Positions 8,483 through 15,578 of a DNA stretch of 64,000 nucleotides are shown here, piece by piece; positions within the stretch are counted from its first letter, which is position 1, and every line of letters begins with the position of its first letter. The stretch is from positions 62,001 through 126,000 of the forward strand of contig JADJYX010000042.1 in the NCBI GenBank assembly GCA_016719535.1. Reading direction: 5' to 3'. A program made the translations under genes and the position numbers. The notes below the pieces were generated by a model. The model saw nothing but the letters and a program-made list of their open reading frames with translations, was not told where the DNA came from and searched no databases. This DNA comes from Rubrivivax sp. (GTDB taxonomy: Bacteria; Pseudomonadota; Gammaproteobacteria; Burkholderiales; Burkholderiaceae_C).

Positions 8483-8996
8483 GAATCGAGCCGTGGCGTG
8501 CCGCTGCGCGGCACGTCCCGTGTGGTGCTCGGACTTCCGGCCCGCCGGGAAACTCGCTGCGCGAACTTCGTTCGCTCCGCTCAAACAGTCCCGGCGAGTC
8601 AGTGCACGAAGCGCGCCGTGCCGGCGCGCGGCCGCAAGTCCTGTGCTCCTCCGGCGTCTCGATATTCGCCGCCGCCAGCGTCCACCCGCAGCCTTGCGGC
8701 GGCGTTCGCTGTGCGGGAGGCGGACCTCGCTGTCTCCGGCAAGACCGAGGGCTGGGGCGGGCCGGGTCTGGCGCGAATGGCGAGGCTCCCGAGAAGCGCA
8801 GATCACTGGGCCGCGCGCCGCAGGCGCGCTTCGTGCACTGACTCGCCGGGACTGTTTGAACGGAGTGAGCGCAGCGAACGCAGTGAGTTTCCCGGCGGGC
8901 CCAGTGACCGAGCATCGCAGGGGAGCGTGGCGCGCAGCGCCACGCACAAGCCGAGCGTTTGAGCGCCAGGCCCGGCCCGCCCCAGCCCTCGGTCTT
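8483..8996. repeat. Nested inverted-repeat element in the gap between ligase and thiolase genes
   Basis: This 587-nt gap (8421-9007) has no supportable gene. Its 8483-8613 part is repeated in reverse complement at about 8826-8945, with a nearly unbroken match through the block ending GTCCCGGCGAGTCAGTGCAC. A second pair (about 8740-8775 and 8962-8996) carries the complement of the CCGAGGGCTGGGGCGGGCC block. Short open frames here are repeat by-products. It is unlike the 148-745 palindrome in sequence. Lying inside what would otherwise be one operon, it may attenuate transcription or mark an insertion. Confidence 0.8.
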
Positions 8997-9007
8997 GCTG
9001 CACGGCC

Positions 9008-10198
9008 ATGCCACCCAACACCATGACCAAGCGCAGCAGACGAAGCTACGAAGGCGTCGCCGTCACTGTCCCCGTGACGGTGCCCTACGTGCGCTACAGC
9101 ACCCGCGGTGCCCACTGGTTCATCGGCCAGGCCGTCAAGCGTCTGCTCGACGGCAGCGGGCTGCAGAAGGACCAGATCGACGGCCTGACCGTCAGCAGCT
9201 TCTCGTTGACGCCGGATACCGCGGTGGGCGTCACCCAGCACCTGGGCCTTCAGCCCCGCTGGCTCGACCACATCCCCACCGGCGGTGCCAGCGGCGTGAT
9301 GGCGCTGCGCCGCGCCGCGCGTGCGGTGCAGGCCGGTGATGCCGACATCGTGGCCTGCGTGGCGGCCGATACCAACCATGTCGACAGTTTTCGCCTGATG
9401 CTGGGCGGCTTCAGCGACTTTGCGCGCGACGCCACCTATCCCTATGGCTCCGGTGGGCCGAATGCGCTGTTCGCCTTCATCACCAGCGCCTACATGGCGC
9501 GCACCGGCGCCACGCGGGCCGACTTCGGCAAGCTGTGTGTCGACCAGCGCACCAATGCGCTGGCGTATGGTTCGCGCGTCTTCAGGAAGCTGCTGACGCT
9601 GGACGAGTATCTGGCCGCGCGCCCGATCGCCGATCCCATCCACCTGTTCGACTGCGTGATGCCCTGCGCCGGCGCCGAAGCCTTCCTGGTGATGAGCGAA
9701 GCGCGTGCGCAGGACCTGGGCCTGGCCTACGCCACCGTGCGCGGCAGCATCGAGCGCCACAACGCCTACAGCGGCGACCCCATCATGCTGCGCGGCGGCT
9801 GGCACGTCGACCGCGACGACCTCTATGCGATGGCCGACTGCACGCCGGCCGACATCGGCTTCCTGCAGACCTACGACGACTATCCCGTCATCGTGCTGAT
9901 GCAGTTCGAGGGCCTGGGCTTCTGCGGCCATGGCGAAGCGCCGGGCTTCGTGCGCAGCCGCTCGATGGCCTGGCATGGCGACTTTCCGCACAACACCTCG
10001 GGCGGCCAGCTGTCGTCGGGGCAGGCGGGTTGTGCCGGCGGCTTTCTCGGCATGACCGAGGCGCTGCGGCAGATCACCGGCGCCGCGCCCGGCCGCACCG
10101 TGGGCAGGCCCACGCTCGGCCTCGTTAGCGGCTACGGCATGGTGGCCTACGACCGCTGCCTGTGCACGGGTGCGGTGATCCTGGGAGCGCCGCAATGA
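9008..10198 (+). CDS. Thiolase-superfamily protein lacking the thiolase cysteine; probable aldolase subunit
   Basis: A 396-residue SCP2/thiolase-fold protein. At the position of the thiolase nucleophile the motif reads TGGASGVMAL, with glycine in place of cysteine, and the usual C-terminal GHP motif is replaced by SGQAGCAGG. It therefore cannot do normal thiolysis. Thiolase-like proteins with such changes, when paired with a DUF35 Zn-ribbon partner, are known as retro-aldolases (the steroid Ltp2/ChsH2-DUF35 pair). The DUF35 protein is encoded 28 nt downstream. It would then cleave a 3-hydroxyacyl-CoA into a carbonyl compound and acetyl- or acyl-CoA. Starts at 9008 or 9023 are both possible. 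Confidence 0.8.
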   Translation: MPPNTMTKRSRRSYEGVAVTVPVTVPYVRYSTRGAHWFIGQAVKRLLDGSGLQKDQIDGLTVSSFSLTPDTAVGVTQHLGLQPRWLDHIPTGGASGVMALRRAARAVQAGDADIVACVAADTNHVDSFRLMLGGFSDFARDATYPYGSGGPNALFAFITSAYMARTGATRADFGKLCVDQRTNALAYGSRVFRKLLTLDEYLAARPIADPIHLFDCVMPCAGAEAFLVMSEARAQDLGLAYATVRGSIERHNAYSGDPIMLRGGWHVDRDDLYAMADCTPADIGFLQTYDDYPVIVLMQFEGLGFCGHGEAPGFVRSRSMAWHGDFPHNTSGGQLSSGQAGCAGGFLGMTEALRQITGAAPGRTVGRPTLGLVSGYGMVAYDRCLCTGAVILGAPQ

Positions 10199-10226
10199 CG
10201 ATGCCCAGACACTCTGGAGCAGCGAC

Positions 10227-11480
10227 ATGACCCTGCCGCTGATGCGCCCGAAGCGCAAGAACCCCGTCAAGCGCACGCGGCAGATGAACGTGCCGCCCTG
10301 GGCGCGCGGCCGCGTCGCGATGGGCCTGACCGCCGCCGCCGCCGAGGGCCGCTTCGAGCTGCAGGTCTGCCAGGACTGCGGCAGCGTGCAATACCCGCCG
10401 CGCGAGGCCTGCAGCCATTGCGTGTCGCCGCGGCTGCAGTGGCGCGCGCAATCGGGCCAGGGCCAGCTGCTGGCACTGACCACACTGCACCACAGCAACG
10501 ACCTCTTCTTCCGCGAACGCCTGCCCTGGCGCCTGGGCCTGGTGCACCTGGCTGCCGGGCCCACGGTCGTGGCGCACCTGCATGGCGACGTCACGGCCGC
10601 GCCGGCCCGCGTCATCGTCGGTGCCCGGCTGGACCGTGCCGGCCGCGCCGTGCTGATCGCCTTTCCGCCCGAGGAGACCCCGAACATGGCCGACGACCCG
10701 ATGCTGCGCGAGATGAGCTGCGACCCCCGCTTTCGCAAGGTGCTGGTCACCGACGGCATGACCGCCGTCGGCCAGGCCACCGTGCGGGCGCTCGTCAAGG
10801 CCGGTGCCGACATCGTCTGGGTCGGTCATGCCGAACCCTGGAAGCGGCATGGCTCCGGCCTGGACGACATCACCAGCCTGCCGCCGGTCACGCTGGTGCC
10901 GCTGGACCTGACCAACGAGCGCAGCGTGACCGAGCTGGCCGGCGAGATCGGCGGCAAGGTCGACATCGTGATCAACAACGCCGAGGTGCACCGCAGCTTC
11001 GGCATCGGCGCGCGGCGCGGCACCGACGTGGCACGGGCCGAGATGGAGATCAACTATTTCGGCCTGCTGCGCCTGGCGCAGGCCTTCGGGCCGGCGCTGA
11101 AGGGCCGCTCGGCCGACGGCAGCTTGAGCGCCACCGCGTGGGTCAACCTGCTGTCGATCTACGCGCTGGCCAACTTTCCGCCGCACGGCACCTTCAGCGC
11201 CAGCAAGGCGGCGGCGCATTCGCTGGCGCAATGCCTGCGCGCCGAGATGCGGCCGGCCGGCCTCCGCGTCATCAACCTCTTTCCGGGGCCGATCGACGAC
11301 GAATGGAACCAGAACCTGCCGCCGCCCAAGCTCACGCCCGACGCGCTGGCCCATGCCATCGTGAAGGCGCTGCGCGACGGCGTGGAGGACGTCTACCCCG
11401 GCGACGTGGCGCAGGAATGGCTGGCGCGCTGGCGCGACGACCCGCGCGTGCTGGAACGCGAACTCGCGGTGGGTGGATGA
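10227..11480 (+). CDS. DUF35 Zn-ribbon/OB-fold protein fused to a degenerate SDR domain
   Basis: A 417-residue two-domain protein. Residues 1-145 are a DUF35 module: the Zn-ribbon cysteines C48, C51, C62 and C65 (CxxC-x10-CxxC) precede an OB fold. From about residue 160 there is a short-chain dehydrogenase fold, but its hallmark motifs are altered. The glycine-rich loop reads TDGMTAVG, the NNAG motif is NNAEV, and the catalytic tyrosine of YxxxK is phenylalanine (FSASK). The SDR half is therefore probably not a dehydrogenase. DUF35 proteins act as partners of thiolase-fold enzymes, and one is encoded just upstream. The stop overlaps the region of the next start. Confidence 0.82.
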   Translation: MTLPLMRPKRKNPVKRTRQMNVPPWARGRVAMGLTAAAAEGRFELQVCQDCGSVQYPPREACSHCVSPRLQWRAQSGQGQLLALTTLHHSNDLFFRERLPWRLGLVHLAAGPTVVAHLHGDVTAAPARVIVGARLDRAGRAVLIAFPPEETPNMADDPMLREMSCDPRFRKVLVTDGMTAVGQATVRALVKAGADIVWVGHAEPWKRHGSGLDDITSLPPVTLVPLDLTNERSVTELAGEIGGKVDIVINNAEVHRSFGIGARRGTDVARAEMEINYFGLLRLAQAFGPALKGRSADGSLSATAWVNLLSIYALANFPPHGTFSASKAAAHSLAQCLRAEMRPAGLRVINLFPGPIDDEWNQNLPPPKLTPDALAHAIVKALRDGVEDVYPGDVAQEWLARWRDDPRVLERELAVGG

Positions 11481-11484
11481 ACCG

Positions 11485-12273
11485 ATGAACCCCAACGCCC
11501 AGCTTTTGACGCAACTGGCCACCGCCTTGCAGGACGGTGGCATCGAGGTCATCGACCTCACGCAGACGCTGTCGCCCGACTTTCCGCAGATCGCGCTGCC
11601 GCCCGAGATGGGGCAATGCTGGCCCTTCCGCATCGAGGAGATCTCGCACTACGACGAACGCGGCCCCGGCTGGTACTGGAACAATTTCTCCTGCGGCGAG
11701 CACACCGGCACCCACTTCGACGCTCCGGCGCACTGGATCTCGGGCCGCCACCTGGCCGGCGGCACGGTGGATACGCTGCCGGTGCAGAAGCTGGTGGCGC
11801 CGGCGTGCGTGATCGACTGCCACGAACAGGCCGCCGCCGACCCCGACTACCTGCTCACGGTCGACGACATCCTGGCCTTCGAGGCGCAGCATGGTCGCAT
11901 CGCGCCGGGCAGCTGGGTGCTGATGCGCACCGACTGGAGCCAGCGCACCGACCCCGAGGCCTACCAGAATTTCGACGAAACCGGCCAGCACACACCCGGC
12001 CCCGGCAGCGAAGCGGTGCAGTTTCTCGTCGCGCAGCGCGACGTGCTGGGCTTCGGCAGCGAGGCCATCGGCACCGACGCCGGCCAGGGCTTCCACCTGC
12101 GCCCTCCGTACCCCTGCCACTATTTCATGCACGGCGCCGGGCGCTGGGGGCTGCAGTGCCTGACCCACCTCGACCGGCTGCCGGCCACGGGCAGCGTGTT
12201 GATCACGCCGCCGCTGAAGATCGAGAAGGGCAGTGGCAGCCCCTTGCGGGTCTTGGCGTTGGTCGCCCGATGA
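11485..12273 (+). CDS. Cyclase-family metal-dependent hydrolase (isatin hydrolase / kynurenine formamidase type)
   Basis: A 262-residue protein with the family metal motif HTGTHFDAPAHW near residues 72-83. Two branches of this family hydrolyse indole-derived compounds: kynurenine formamidase and Mn-dependent isatin hydrolase, which opens isatin to isatinate. The ATG at 11485 is preferred over the in-frame GTG at 11473 because GGTGGAT lies at a suitable distance before it. Position after a ligase/aldolase module in a MarR-controlled cluster favours ring opening of a lactam such as isatin. Formamidase or lactonase activity remains possible. Confidence 0.8.
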   Translation: MNPNAQLLTQLATALQDGGIEVIDLTQTLSPDFPQIALPPEMGQCWPFRIEEISHYDERGPGWYWNNFSCGEHTGTHFDAPAHWISGRHLAGGTVDTLPVQKLVAPACVIDCHEQAAADPDYLLTVDDILAFEAQHGRIAPGSWVLMRTDWSQRTDPEAYQNFDETGQHTPGPGSEAVQFLVAQRDVLGFGSEAIGTDAGQGFHLRPPYPCHYFMHGAGRWGLQCLTHLDRLPATGSVLITPPLKIEKGSGSPLRVLALVAR

Positions 12274-13028
12274 GCAGCGCCGCCCTGATCACCGGCACCG
12301 AGCACCGCGGCGCGGTGCTCGTGACGGGCACCAGCACCGGCATCGGCCGCGTGCTGTGCGAACGCCTGCTGGCGCAGGGCCGCGAGGTGGTGGCGCTGGC
12401 GCGCCGGCCGAGCGGCCTGCAGAGCGCCAGGCTGCACGAGCTCTCGGTCGACCTCGCCGATGCCGCCGCCACCGCGCAGGCCGCGGCCGAGGTGGCGCAG
12501 CGCTTCGCGATCGACACCTTCGTGCACAACGCCGGCATCATCCGCCCCGCGCTGCTGGCCGACGTGCAGCCCGACGACCTGCCCACTTTGAGCCGGCTGC
12601 ACCTCGGCAGCGCCATCACGCTGATGCAGGCGCTGCTGCCGCGCATGCGGGCACAGCGTTTCGGCCGCGTGGTGCTGATGTCGTCGCGCGGCGCGCTCGG
12701 CCTGGCCACGCGCAGCGCCTATGCGGCCACCAAGGCCGGCATGGTCGGCCTGGCGCGCACCTGGGCGCTGGAGCTGGCGGCCGACGGCATCACCGTCAAC
12801 GTGGTGGCGCCCGGGCCGATCCGCGGCACCGAGATGTTCCACGCCGTGGTGCCGGCCGAGAGCGAGCGCGAGGCCAGGCTCGCCGCCGCCATCCCGGTGC
12901 AGCGCCTGGGTACGCCCGACGACGTGGCGCGTGCGGTCGAATTCTTCATCGCCCCCGAGGCCGGCTTCGTCACCGGCCAGGTGCTCTATGTCTGCGGCGG
13001 GGCCAGCGTCGGCACGCTGGTCATCTGA
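12270..13028 (+). CDS. Short-chain dehydrogenase/reductase (intact)
   Basis: A 252-residue classical SDR. It has the cofactor loop TGTSTGIG near residues 19-26, HNAG near 88, catalytic Ser/Tyr/Lys around residues 137-155 (SSRGAL...YAATK) and the C-terminal VTGQVLYVCGG. It is therefore an active NAD(P)-dependent alcohol/ketone oxidoreductase, unlike the SDR half of the gene two upstream. The ATG at 12270 overlaps the cyclase stop (ATGA). It is the last gene of the rightward cluster and meets the leftward toxin gene with no gap. Its substrate is unknown. Confidence 0.88.
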   Translation: MSSAALITGTEHRGAVLVTGTSTGIGRVLCERLLAQGREVVALARRPSGLQSARLHELSVDLADAAATAQAAAEVAQRFAIDTFVHNAGIIRPALLADVQPDDLPTLSRLHLGSAITLMQALLPRMRAQRFGRVVLMSSRGALGLATRSAYAATKAGMVGLARTWALELAADGITVNVVAPGPIRGTEMFHAVVPAESEREARLAAAIPVQRLGTPDDVARAVEFFIAPEAGFVTGQVLYVCGGASVGTLVI

Positions 13029-13406
13029 CTACAGCAGCATGACCAGATCGCTGTATGCCGCCAGCGCCGCATCGGCCGTCAGCAGCCGCAAGGGCTCGGT
13101 CAGCGCCTGGGCGACCAGCAGGCGGTCGAAGGGGTCCTTGTGGTGATCGGGCAGGGAAGTCACTGCCGCCGCATGCGCCGGCTTGACCGCCAGGGGCAAG
13201 AAGCCGCTGGCACCGATGGCCTCCACCAGGGCCTGCGGGTCGGCCTCGACCTTGCCGAGGCGCACCTTGATGGCCACCTCCCAGATCGAGGCGGCCGAGA
13301 CATGCACCTCGTCGGCGGATTCGATCAGCCGCCGGTGGGCCGGCTTCAGCCGGGCCGAGCCGGCCACCGCCCACAGGAAGACATGGGTATCGAGCAGAAG
13401 CCGCAT
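13029..13406 (-). CDS. vapC: PIN-domain toxin, VapC type
   Basis: A 125-residue PIN ribonuclease. The acidic metal-binding residues are visible in LLDTHVFLW (D6), SIWEVAIK (E) and HKDPFDRLL (two D). VapC toxins cleave tRNA or rRNA when not held by their antitoxin. The start overlaps the stop of the Phd-type antitoxin by one base, so the pair is coupled. It is tail to tail with the SDR gene and shares no spacer with it. Confidence 0.88.
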   Translation of the reverse strand: MRLLLDTHVFLWAVAGSARLKPAHRRLIESADEVHVSAASIWEVAIKVRLGKVEADPQALVEAIGASGFLPLAVKPAHAAAVTSLPDHHKDPFDRLLVAQALTEPLRLLTADAALAAYSDLVMLL

Positions 13407-13642
13407 CAGCGGCCTTCGAAGCCGGCCAGCACCTCGTCGGGCAGGGGGGCGTCGAAGTCGGCGGCCACCTTCACTTGCCCCTTGAGCACCCCGAAGGTCA
13501 CCCGGCGGGGTCCGGTCGTCAGGCGGGTGATGCGCACCAGCGGCTTGCCATGGCGGCCGATGACCACGTCCTCGCCGGCGATGACCTGGTCGACCAGTTG
13601 CGACAGGCGCGTCTTGGCGTCGTAGATGTTGACCGTGTCCAT
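13406..13642 (-). CDS. Phd/YefM-family antitoxin
   Basis: A 78-residue antitoxin beginning MDTVNIYDAKTRLSQLVDQV, the typical N-terminal DNA-binding and dimerisation half of Phd/YefM proteins, followed by GKPLVRI and an acidic toxin-wrapping tail. It neutralises the adjoining PIN toxin and normally represses its own operon. A palindrome lies 20-38 nt upstream of its start and overlaps a candidate -10 box, which fits autoregulation. Confidence 0.88.
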   Translation of the reverse strand: MDTVNIYDAKTRLSQLVDQVIAGEDVVIGRHGKPLVRITRLTTGPRRVTFGVLKGQVKVAADFDAPLPDEVLAGFEGR

Positions 13643-13661
13643 GCCCAGAATCCTCGATTCA

Positions 13662-13680
13662 GACCAATTCTAGTCTGGTC
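13662..13680 (-). promoter_or_regulatory. Candidate autoregulatory operator of the Phd/VapC pair
   Basis: Arms GACCA (13662-13666) and TGGTC (13676-13680) form an inverted repeat just upstream of the antitoxin start. The leftward reading contains TAGAAT (13672-13667), a good -10 box, between the arms. Phd-type antitoxins commonly bind such a site. No convincing -35 box is seen. Confidence 0.4.
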
Positions 13681-13707
13681 CATCCGGGCGCGCGCCGCGG
13701 CGCCGCA

Positions 13708-14175
13708 CCGGGTCGACGGCCCGGTGGTCTTGCTGGCGCCGGGCACCTTCGGCAGCGGGACGATGTCGCGCGGCGTCAAGGCCCCTGTGCGGTGGGCGGA
13801 GACCGGCACGCTGCCCTGCCTGGCGCGCAAGCATGGCCCGCGCGGGGTCAACGTCACCGCGCGCGCGGTGCGCCTGCCCGCCGGCGTCTCTCCGGCGAGG
13901 CACGAGGCCGAGGCATCGCCATCGCCTGCGCCTGCCGCCTGTGCCGGCCACCCCGTCACGCGGGTCGACCTGCGCCGGCGCACGCCCGAGGCCCGGGGCG
14001 CGCTGCAACCGCAACGGGTGGCGCCCATCGTCGCGCGCGTGCGGCGGGTCGATGCCGACAGCGCCGCCGCCGCGCTGGCCCCCGCCGATCTGGTGTTCGA
14101 AGGCGGGCCCGAGACGATGGACGCCAAGCGCGGCGCCTTCACGGCCATCAGCGCGCACGTGGGCGACGACACAAG
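13708..14175 (+). pseudogene. Remnants resembling opine-dehydrogenase-family and 3-hydroxyacyl-CoA dehydrogenase genes
   Basis: The 645-nt gap between two toxin-antitoxin modules reads in one frame as gene debris. From about 13708 it encodes VVLLAPGTFGSGTM followed by AETGTLPCLARKHGP, resembling the NAD/NADP octopine/nopaline dehydrogenase family. From about 13950 to 14175 it encodes DSAAAALAPADLVFEGGPE and DAKRGAFTAISAHV, resembling the NAD domain of 3-hydroxyacyl-CoA dehydrogenases. Neither has a plausible start or a complete domain. Identification is from remembered family patterns only, and an alignment would be needed to confirm it. Confidence 0.4.
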
Positions 14176-14287
14176 CGATCGGCACGTTGCCGGCGCGACG
14201 TGCTGGCGCGCGTGCGGGGGCAGTTGCGGCACGCCGGGCTGTGGAAGCCGCCGGCGGGGGCATCGACGACGCAGCGGGCAGCGGGGA

Positions 14288-14653
14288 TCAGCCCGCCTTC
14301 GGGAGGTAGCGCACGCCCGCCAGGCCCTCGAACTGTGCATCCTGGGTCCACAAGGTCGCGCCGTGGGCCTGCGCCGTGGCGTAGATCAGGCTGTCGGCCA
14401 GCGGCATGTTCAGCGTGGCGGCCTTCAGGGCGAGCGGCGCATCGACCCCCGCCACGCGCCCCTGCTGCATGTGGGCCACGATGCGCAGCGCCAGATGCTC
14501 GCCCCGATCACGAAGAACCTTCCTGAAGACCTCGTACAGCGTGATCACGGGCACGACCAGACTGGCCGGCCGCTCGATCTGCTCGGCGAACAAGGCCGCT
14601 CGCTCCGTGCCGGCGAAATATTCCAGCCACGCCGATGAATCGACGACATGCAG
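14288..14653 (-). pseudogene. PIN-domain (VapC-type) toxin without a normal start codon
   Basis: The frame encodes a PIN fold with LHVVDSSAWLEYF at its N-terminus, then TLYEVFRK (conserved E) and PLADSLIYATAQ with TQDAQF (conserved D). The catalytic acids are present. However, the residues before HVVDSS have no ATG, GTG or TTG; the first candidate is a CTG at 14653. An ATG at 14593 would remove the first catalytic aspartate. The upstream antitoxin frame also fails to stop where it should. The pair looks mutated, though initiation at CTG or a sequencing error is possible. Confidence 0.6.
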
Positions 14654-14889
14654 CCGCGCCTCGCGTGGGCGGCGGGACGCGGTGACAGCCGGTCGTCGTC
14701 GCGTTCGATCGACGTGTCGATGGGGCCGAGCACGCCGCGCAGCTCCCGCATGGGACGCAAGGGCACCAGTTCGATGCGCCCTTCGTACCCGAGCACCTGC
14801 AGCTTTTCACCGGGTTCGAGACCGAGGCTGCGGCGCACCGCGAGCGGTACCACGACCTGAAATTTCGGCGAGAGGGTGACGGTGTCCAT
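14545..14889 (-). CDS. AbrB/MazE-family antitoxin with an abnormal C-terminal run-on
   Basis: The start at 14889 follows AAGGTGATCGAT, a strong ribosome-binding site. The first ~68 residues are a typical swapped-hairpin AbrB antitoxin: TLSPKFQVVVPLAVRRSLGL, then GEKLQVL and ELVPLRPMRELRG. Relatives end shortly after a DTSIERDDDRL-like motif. Here the frame runs on for another ~46 residues of basic, low-similarity sequence that overlaps the toxin gene in a different frame. Loss of the stop together with the missing toxin start suggests a frameshift or decay in this TA pair. Confidence 0.65.
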   Translation of the reverse strand: MDTVTLSPKFQVVVPLAVRRSLGLEPGEKLQVLGYEGRIELVPLRPMRELRGVLGPIDTSIERDDDRLSPRPAAHARRGCMSSIHRRGWNISPARSERPCSPSRSSGRPVWSCP

Positions 14890-14969
14890 ATCGATCACCT
14901 TACCGTAAAACGCAGTGTCCATCGATACCTGATGCCGCACACTTCCGACTTCGTCGATCCCGATGCGAT

Positions 14970-15578
14970 TCACCAGCCACCGCGCGCCAGCCACTCGTCC
15001 AGCAGCTCGAGGTTGTCGACGCCGAAGAAGGGTTCGCCGTCGACGATGAAGAAGGGCGAGCCGAAGGCGCCGGCAGCGATGGCGGCGTTGACCTCGGCGC
15101 GCAGCAGCGCGGCGGCGGTCGGATCGGCCAGGCCGGCGTCCACCACCGCGGCCGGCACGCCGGCGCGCAGCGCCTCGTCGCGCAGTGCGGCGGCGTCGTC
15201 CATCGCGCGGCCGCGGGCCCAGTGGGCGTCGAAGACGGCGCGTGCCATCGGCCTGGCATGTTCGGGGGCGTTGGCGCGCAGCCAGGCCAGCAGCCGCGCC
15301 GCGGGCAGCGGGTTCATCGGCGCCGCTGCCGGGTCGCGGCCCAGCGCCAGGCCGTGGCGCCGCAGGTAACGCGCGATCTGGCGCGCTGCATGGTCGCCCT
15401 TCAGCGGTGTCTGCGGCACCGGCGGCAGGCCCATCACCTTCAGCACGGTCACGCCCAGCAGCAGCGGCCGCCAGTCGACCGTGCGCCCGTGGCGCGCGGC
15501 CAGCTCGTCGATGCGCAGGCTGGCCAGGTAGCCGAAAGGCGAGATGAAGTCGAACCAGAAAGCGATCGGAGGCTTCAT
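14970..15578 (-). CDS. 2-hydroxychromene-2-carboxylate isomerase family protein (DsbA-like, GST-kappa type)
   Basis: A 202-residue DsbA-fold protein. The N-terminus FWFDFISPFGYLASLRIDEL is the hallmark of HCCA isomerases, with serine at the position that contacts glutathione. The C-terminus has FGSPFFIVDGEPFFGVDNL. The family isomerises ring-cleavage products of naphthalene-type pathways with glutathione, but many members have other roles. It is the last gene of the leftward amidase/CoA-ligase operon and overlaps the ligase stop by 4 nt. Its actual substrate in this setting is unknown. Confidence 0.82.
   Translation of the reverse strand: MKPPIAFWFDFISPFGYLASLRIDELAARHGRTVDWRPLLLGVTVLKVMGLPPVPQTPLKGDHAARQIARYLRRHGLALGRDPAAAPMNPLPAARLLAWLRANAPEHARPMARAVFDAHWARGRAMDDAAALRDEALRAGVPAAVVDAGLADPTAAALLRAEVNAAIAAGAFGSPFFIVDGEPFFGVDNLELLDEWLARGGW

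Noticed and set aside
8480..8960. Small open frames in the 8483-8996 repeat, such as one with SPGLFERSERSERSEFPGG
   Set aside because: Peptides of this kind arise wherever the repeat occurs and have no conserved gene context.
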